Assembly (NCBI GenBank): GCA_016292335.1
Contig: JAECRX010000104.1
Coordinates: 1 to 8,224, forward strand
Origin: Candidatus Sifarchaeum subterraneum
Lineage (GTDB): Archaea; Asgardarchaeota; Sifarchaeia; Sifarchaeales; Sifarchaeaceae
DNA: 8,224 nucleotides
Direction of reading: 5' to 3'
Of this stretch, positions 5,111 to 8,224 are shown one piece after another (position 1 is the stretch's first letter; each line of letters begins with the position of its first letter). Below the pieces are notes generated by a model that was not told where the DNA came from, ran no database searches, and saw only the letters and a list, made by a program, of their open reading frames with translations. The position numbers and the translations under genes are program-made.

Positions 5111-6187
5111 TTGCTGGTAGATAAATATAAAGATCGTGTTTTCGCTGAAAAAATCACAAAAAAGATAAAAGACGTTCAACCTGATTATCCTATAAAGTTT
5201 ATGCATGTATGTGGAACTCATGAACAAATAATTTCTCGTTATGGTCTCAGGACGCTCTTACCAGATAATATTGAGATAATCGCTGGCCCAGGTTGTCCAG
5301 TATGTGTTGTTCCTTCGAAAGAAATAGATGAAGCAATATACTTAGCGAGAGATGGGGTAATTTTAGCAACATTTGGAGACATGATCCGGGTTCCATCATC
5401 AGAAAAATCATTATCGCAAGTTAAAGCTGAAGGTGCAGATGTAAGAATTGTTTATGGTCCTAATGATGCTGTCAATATAGCCAAAAGGAACCTTTCCAAG
5501 GATGTTGTTTTTTTTTCTGTAGGATTTGAGACTACTGCACCGACTATAGCTGCAGAAATTCTTAAAGAGCCTCCTGAAAATTTCTCGATCTTAACAGCAC
5601 ATAGATTGATCCCGCCGTCAATGGAGCTTTTAATGGGAATTGGAGACCTAAATATCGATGGTTTTATCTGTCCAGGGCATGTGGCCACAATCATTGGTAT
5701 CAAACCTTTTCGTTTGTTCCCTGAAACATATGGCATGCCAACTGTCATTGCTGGATTCGAACCAATAGATGTTTTGTTGTCCCTTTATTTACTATTAAGC
5801 CAATTAAAAGAAGGAAAAATTAAAGTCGAAAATGAATACTCTAGATCTGTTAAAGAAGAAGGAAATTTGAAAGCGTTGGAAATCATGAATGAAGTGTTCG
5901 AAATATATTCAACTTCTTGGAGAGGAATGGGAAGAATACCAAATTCGGGGTTAAAGGTTAGAGATGATTTTTCTAGATTTGATGCCCGAAGAAAATATGA
6001 TATCCGAGTTACAGAGTCAATAGACATCCATCCAGGATGCAATTGCCACTTAGTAATGGTTGGAAAATTATATCCACATGAATGTCGCCTATTTGCAAAA
6101 GCTTGTACTCCACAGACCCCTAAAGGTCCATGCATGGTTTCTATAGAAGGATCATGTCGTATTTCATATAAATATGGACGTTTATAA
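5111..6187 (+). CDS. hypD: [NiFe]-hydrogenase maturation protein HypD
   Basis: HypD is a cytosolic [4Fe-4S] protein that, with HypC, carries the Fe(CN)2CO unit during assembly of the [NiFe] active site. The protein has 358 residues, a normal length. Motifs are HVCGTHE (32-38), GPGCPVCVVP (59-68), FGDMIRVP (88-95), VGFETTAPTIA (137-147), CPGHVATIIG (187-196) and the C-terminal cysteine region C310, C312, C325, C332, C341 and C349, with CTPQTPKGPCMVSIEGSC at 332-349. All key cysteines are present. The segment after C312 (NCHLVMVGKLYP) is less typical than the usual CGE/CGD form. The start is TTG at 5111 with GAGGT (5098-5102) 8 nt before it; there is no nearby ATG. None of hypA, B, C, E or F is in the window. 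A terminator follows at 6262-6286. Confidence 0.95.
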   Translation: MLVDKYKDRVFAEKITKKIKDVQPDYPIKFMHVCGTHEQIISRYGLRTLLPDNIEIIAGPGCPVCVVPSKEIDEAIYLARDGVILATFGDMIRVPSSEKSLSQVKAEGADVRIVYGPNDAVNIAKRNLSKDVVFFSVGFETTAPTIAAEILKEPPENFSILTAHRLIPPSMELLMGIGDLNIDGFICPGHVATIIGIKPFRLFPETYGMPTVIAGFEPIDVLLSLYLLLSQLKEGKIKVENEYSRSVKEEGNLKALEIMNEVFEIYSTSWRGMGRIPNSGLKVRDDFSRFDARRKYDIRVTESIDIHPGCNCHLVMVGKLYPHECRLFAKACTPQTPKGPCMVSIEGSCRISYKYGRL

Positions 6188-6261
6188 ACTCTGTAAACCG
6201 GAATTTCCCTGAAAGAGGATGCATCTGAAGATAGTTACTTATATACAAGCACACAATCCAC

Positions 6262-6286
6262 CGTCTTCCTGAAAGACGATTTTTTT
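6262..6286 (+). terminator. Stem-loop plus T-run terminator after hypD
   Basis: CGTCTT (6262-6267) and AAGACG (6273-6278) form a perfect 6-bp stem with a 5-nt loop, followed by seven T at 6280-6286. It lies 75 nt after the hypD stop codon. The rest of the 304-nt gap to aIF1 is AT-rich and shows no gene. Confidence 0.6.
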
Positions 6287-6419
6287 CCTTTGTGGCTTCC
6301 CGTATAGCATCATAATTTTGTTGAATGATATTCACACAAAGATTCGAAGTTACCAAAAGAGAAGAAAATTCTAATTATTGAAAACAATTTAATACCCAGT
6401 ACTTATTTGATTAAATTCA

Positions 6420-6430
6420 AATTTAAAAAA
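6420..6430 (+). promoter_or_regulatory. Possible TATA box of the aIF1 gene
   Basis: AATTTAAAAAA lies about 65 nt before the GTG start and would give a leader of roughly 40 nt. The surrounding A-rich sequence makes the assignment weak. No other box of clear quality is seen between the hypD terminator and the gene. Confidence 0.3.
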
Positions 6431-6491
6431 AAAATTAATGGGAACTTCACCTAGTAAGTATATCATCTTGCTCTTATGAGGTTAGAAATAA

Positions 6492-6803
6492 GTGTCCGCA
6501 AGAATATGTCCTACTTGTGGTTTACCGCTTGATCTATGTGTATGTAAAGAAATAGTCAAAGAAGAACAGAGAATAAAAATCCGAAAGGAAAAAAGAAAAT
6601 GGGGCAGAGAAGTTACTGTAATCGAGGGAATAAATGAAAAAGAAGTTGATTTGGATTCGCTAACTTATGAATTGAAATCAAAATGTGCGTGTGGTGGAAC
6701 GGCAAAGGAAGGCCGCATTGAGTTACAAGGGGATCACAGAGAAAAAGTGAAACTTTTATTAACTGATATGGGGTTTCCTGAAGACAACATAACTCTGACT
6801 TAG
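6492..6803 (+). CDS. sui1: Translation initiation factor aIF1 (SUI1 family) with N-terminal zinc ribbon
   Basis: This is the archaeal homologue of eIF1, which binds the small ribosomal subunit near the P site and controls start-codon selection. It has 103 residues, the usual length. The N-terminal zinc ribbon CPTCG...CVC uses C6, C9, C16 and C18, the archaeal form. A basic linker at 22-38 leads into the SUI1 core, with VTVIEGI (41-47), DLDSLTYELKSKCACGGT (53-70), GRIELQGDHREKVKLLL (74-90) and GFPEDNI (94-100). The start is GTG at 6492 with GAGGT (6478-6482) 9 nt upstream; reading from it gives the expected N-terminus just before the first zinc cysteine. It appears monocistronic and is followed by eight T at 6827-6834. 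Confidence 0.95.
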   Translation: MSARICPTCGLPLDLCVCKEIVKEEQRIKIRKEKRKWGREVTVIEGINEKEVDLDSLTYELKSKCACGGTAKEGRIELQGDHREKVKLLLTDMGFPEDNITLT

Positions 6804-7184
6804 ATCGAGACTAATATAATATTCTATTTTTTTTGAAAATCATTTGTTGACTTGGAAATACAAAATGTCAATAACCTCCTTAAGGGGAGGCTGGAACTGT
6901 TGTTGCTAATTTTATATAGCTTGAGATAGCTTAATGCACATATGTTAAAATTCTCTAAGATTATGTTTTGTATTTTTATTAATCACTGGATCCAAAGTTT
7001 CCGTCTAAAGTTGTTTTTTATATTGTCTTATCTTCTCCATTTCATTAAGAGATGTTAGGACACTCTCATTTTTTTTTACATGCGGTATAATTTCAAACAG
7101 AAAATATTCTTGTGCATGAAACGAACGATCGATGAGAGTCTTTCGCTTGAGATGGTCAGGATAACTCGCAAGGGACGAGGAAGG
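6804..7184. other. Gene-less gap between convergent aIF1 and ATP-grasp ligase
   Basis: No credible coding frame is present. Visible elements are a short hairpin CCTCC/GGAGG (6875-6879 with 6886-6890), a clear plus-strand TATA-like box TTTTATATAG (6911-6920) with no gene behind it, a nine-T run at 7069-7077, and a less AT-rich stretch at 7110-7184. The last holds an imperfect CTTGAG...CTCGCAAG stem near 7147-7172, which would lie in the 3' untranslated region of the ligase mRNA. The TATA box and T-run could bound a small RNA of about 135 nt. Confidence 0.35.
6827..6834 (+). terminator. T-run terminator after aIF1
   Basis: Eight consecutive T lie 24 nt after the aIF1 stop codon without a strong stem before them. 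This fits archaeal intrinsic termination, which needs a U-rich stretch but not a hairpin. Confidence 0.45.
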
Positions 7185-8090
7185 TCATCTACGAATTGTT
7201 TCTAAGATGTATTCTACTAATCGGTCAGCAATTGAAAAATTTGTAACGGCCTGTAAACCACTCCATGCAGGTGAACTATTCACTTCCAAGACCAAAGGTT
7301 CACTTTCCGATTCAATAATATCTACACCTGCATAATGGCATCCCAGTTTTTTTGCAGTCCTTAAAGCTAATTCACTTAGTTGTTCGTCCAAAATACATGG
7401 TTTTGGAATGGCTCCTTGGCAAATATTGGTTTTCCAACTATTGTCTCTCGAAATCCGATACATAGATGCAACAATCTCATCTCCAACAATGAAGGCCCTT
7501 ATATCTCGATTACCATGCGGAACAAACTCTTGCAAATAAATTACAAAAAAAAAGTTTTCATAAACCCTAAAAACATCATATGCGGTTTCGAGGTCGTTAA
7601 TTCGAATAATTCCCCGTCCCATAGAACCAAAAAGCGGTTTTAGAACGATATCTTCTCCCAATTCAAAAAAGGCATTAATTCCCTCCTCAACATTTTCAAC
7701 AACAATAGTCTTTGGTGTAGGTATCCCTGCTTCTTCCAGTAACATTGAAGTTTGCAGTTTGTCAACTGCACGTTCAATAACTTTGGGGGGGTTGAAAGTG
7801 GGTACTGATTTCTCCAAAATTCGGAGAACATTCATTCTCCAGAAAATTTGTTCCAGATTTCCTAATCCAGGGGTCCTAAGAATTATGGCAGAAAAATCGT
7901 TTAATGTACCAAATTTAGTGTGATTAAAATGGAAAGAGGGGTCAATAACACAAAAAATGTCTTTAAAAGAGAAACAAATCACTTGAACATTCCTTCTTTG
8001 GAAAGATTCTTTCAAACGCAAAATATTCCAACCACGGCAATCACTTCCACCAATAATGATACCAATTTTCATTTGATCGTTAAAATTCAT
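7185..8090 (-). CDS. RimK-family ATP-grasp alpha-L-glutamate ligase (MptN/CofF-like)
   Basis: This 301-residue cytosolic ATP-grasp ligase would join an amino acid, probably L-glutamate, to a cofactor or protein. An N-terminal pre-ATP-grasp domain (about 7-100) is followed by the ATP-grasp fold. Motifs are NPPKVIERAVDKLQTSMLLEEAGIPTP split over 100-126, the ATP-binding lysine in VLKPLFGSMGRGI (149-161), QEFVP (187-191), RDIRAF (195-200), SWKTNICQGA (218-227) and the metal site D257, E269 and N271 in LVLEVNSSPAW (266-276). KPLFGSMGRGI and the RAVDK block resemble MptN (tetrahydromethanopterin ligase) and CofF (F420 ligase) more than LysX-type enzymes; I cannot separate these. The ATG at 8090 is preceded by GAGGCG at 12 nt, and a second ATG at 8072 lacks a site. 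It converges on aIF1. Confidence 0.85.
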   Translation of the reverse strand: MNFNDQMKIGIIIGGSDCRGWNILRLKESFQRRNVQVICFSFKDIFCVIDPSFHFNHTKFGTLNDFSAIILRTPGLGNLEQIFWRMNVLRILEKSVPTFNPPKVIERAVDKLQTSMLLEEAGIPTPKTIVVENVEEGINAFFELGEDIVLKPLFGSMGRGIIRINDLETAYDVFRVYENFFFVIYLQEFVPHGNRDIRAFIVGDEIVASMYRISRDNSWKTNICQGAIPKPCILDEQLSELALRTAKKLGCHYAGVDIIESESEPLVLEVNSSPAWSGLQAVTNFSIADRLVEYILETIRR

Positions 8091-8224
8091 CTCAAATTTA
8101 CGCCTCTAAAACAGCAGATACACAACTTTTTGTCTTCTATTTTTGATTAGTGATGTTGCAAAAACACAAAACACACATTTCTGCTCGGAGATAACATCAT
8201 CTGAACAATAAAAAGGGAATGTGA

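Noticed and set aside
6141..6356. 71-codon minus-strand frame after hypD
   Set aside because: It overlaps the hypD end and the terminator stem, and looks like no known protein.
6875..6890. CCTCC hairpin as a possible 16S 3' end or anti-Shine-Dalgarno remnant
   Set aside because: Only five bases match and no other 16S sequence is present around it.
6943..7008. Leaderless mini-ORF behind the 6911 TATA box
   Set aside because: Only about 20 codons, with no ribosome binding site or conserved pattern visible.
8151..8204. C/D box small RNA (GTGATGTT ... CTGA)
   Set aside because: The C-box and D-box resemblance comes from a TGATGTT/AACATCA inverted repeat; no internal D' or C' boxes and no convincing guide could be found.

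Overview
The window looks archaeal, and most probably comes from an Asgard archaeon; the lineage is an inference. The protein set is archaeal in character: a zinc-ribbon aIF1, an ArsA/Get3 ATPase with a C-terminal HSP20-like domain, a CofE F420 ligase, HypD, and a RimK-type cofactor glutamate ligase. The intergenic DNA is AT-rich and carries TATA/BRE-like boxes. Start codons are preceded by Shine-Dalgarno motifs (GAGGT, GGAG, GGTGA), and three genes appear to use TTG or GTG starts. The 23S rRNA has a very large insertion at the position of eukaryotic expansion segment ES9, and no 16S gene lies upstream of it. Both traits are known from Asgard archaea.

Layout. Positions 1 to about 990 (minus strand) hold the 5' part of a 23S rRNA gene, cut by the left edge inside the expansion segment. 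Its upstream DNA (990-1285) contains a palindrome, a 19-bp tandem duplication, three 23-bp tandem repeats and three TATA-like motifs facing the rRNA gene. A gene-poor stretch (1285-1919) follows. The plus-strand pair 1920-3337 is an ArsA/Get3-type ATPase whose stop codon overlaps the start of an 82-residue helical, charged small protein. A hairpin-rich leader (about 3400-3560) precedes a MobA-like nucleotidyltransferase (3570-4250). This gene converges on and overlaps cofE (minus, 4215-4964). cofE diverges from hypD (plus, 5111-6187), which ends in a stem plus T-run terminator. aIF1 (plus, 6492-6803) and a RimK-like ATP-grasp ligase (minus, 7185-8090) converge across a gene-less 381-nt gap.

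How the genes may work together. Four of the seven convincing proteins belong to cofactor pathways: nucleotide transfer of the molybdopterin type, F420 polyglutamylation, [NiFe]-hydrogenase active-site assembly, and alpha-glutamate ligation of the F420/tetrahydromethanopterin type. They are not one operon, since the strands alternate, but the grouping suggests an anaerobic, hydrogen- and F420-using metabolism. The ArsA-like ATPase and its coupled partner look like a separate targeting or chaperone unit. A 47-nt element occurs on both sides of that pair, and its two copies differ almost only by transitions.
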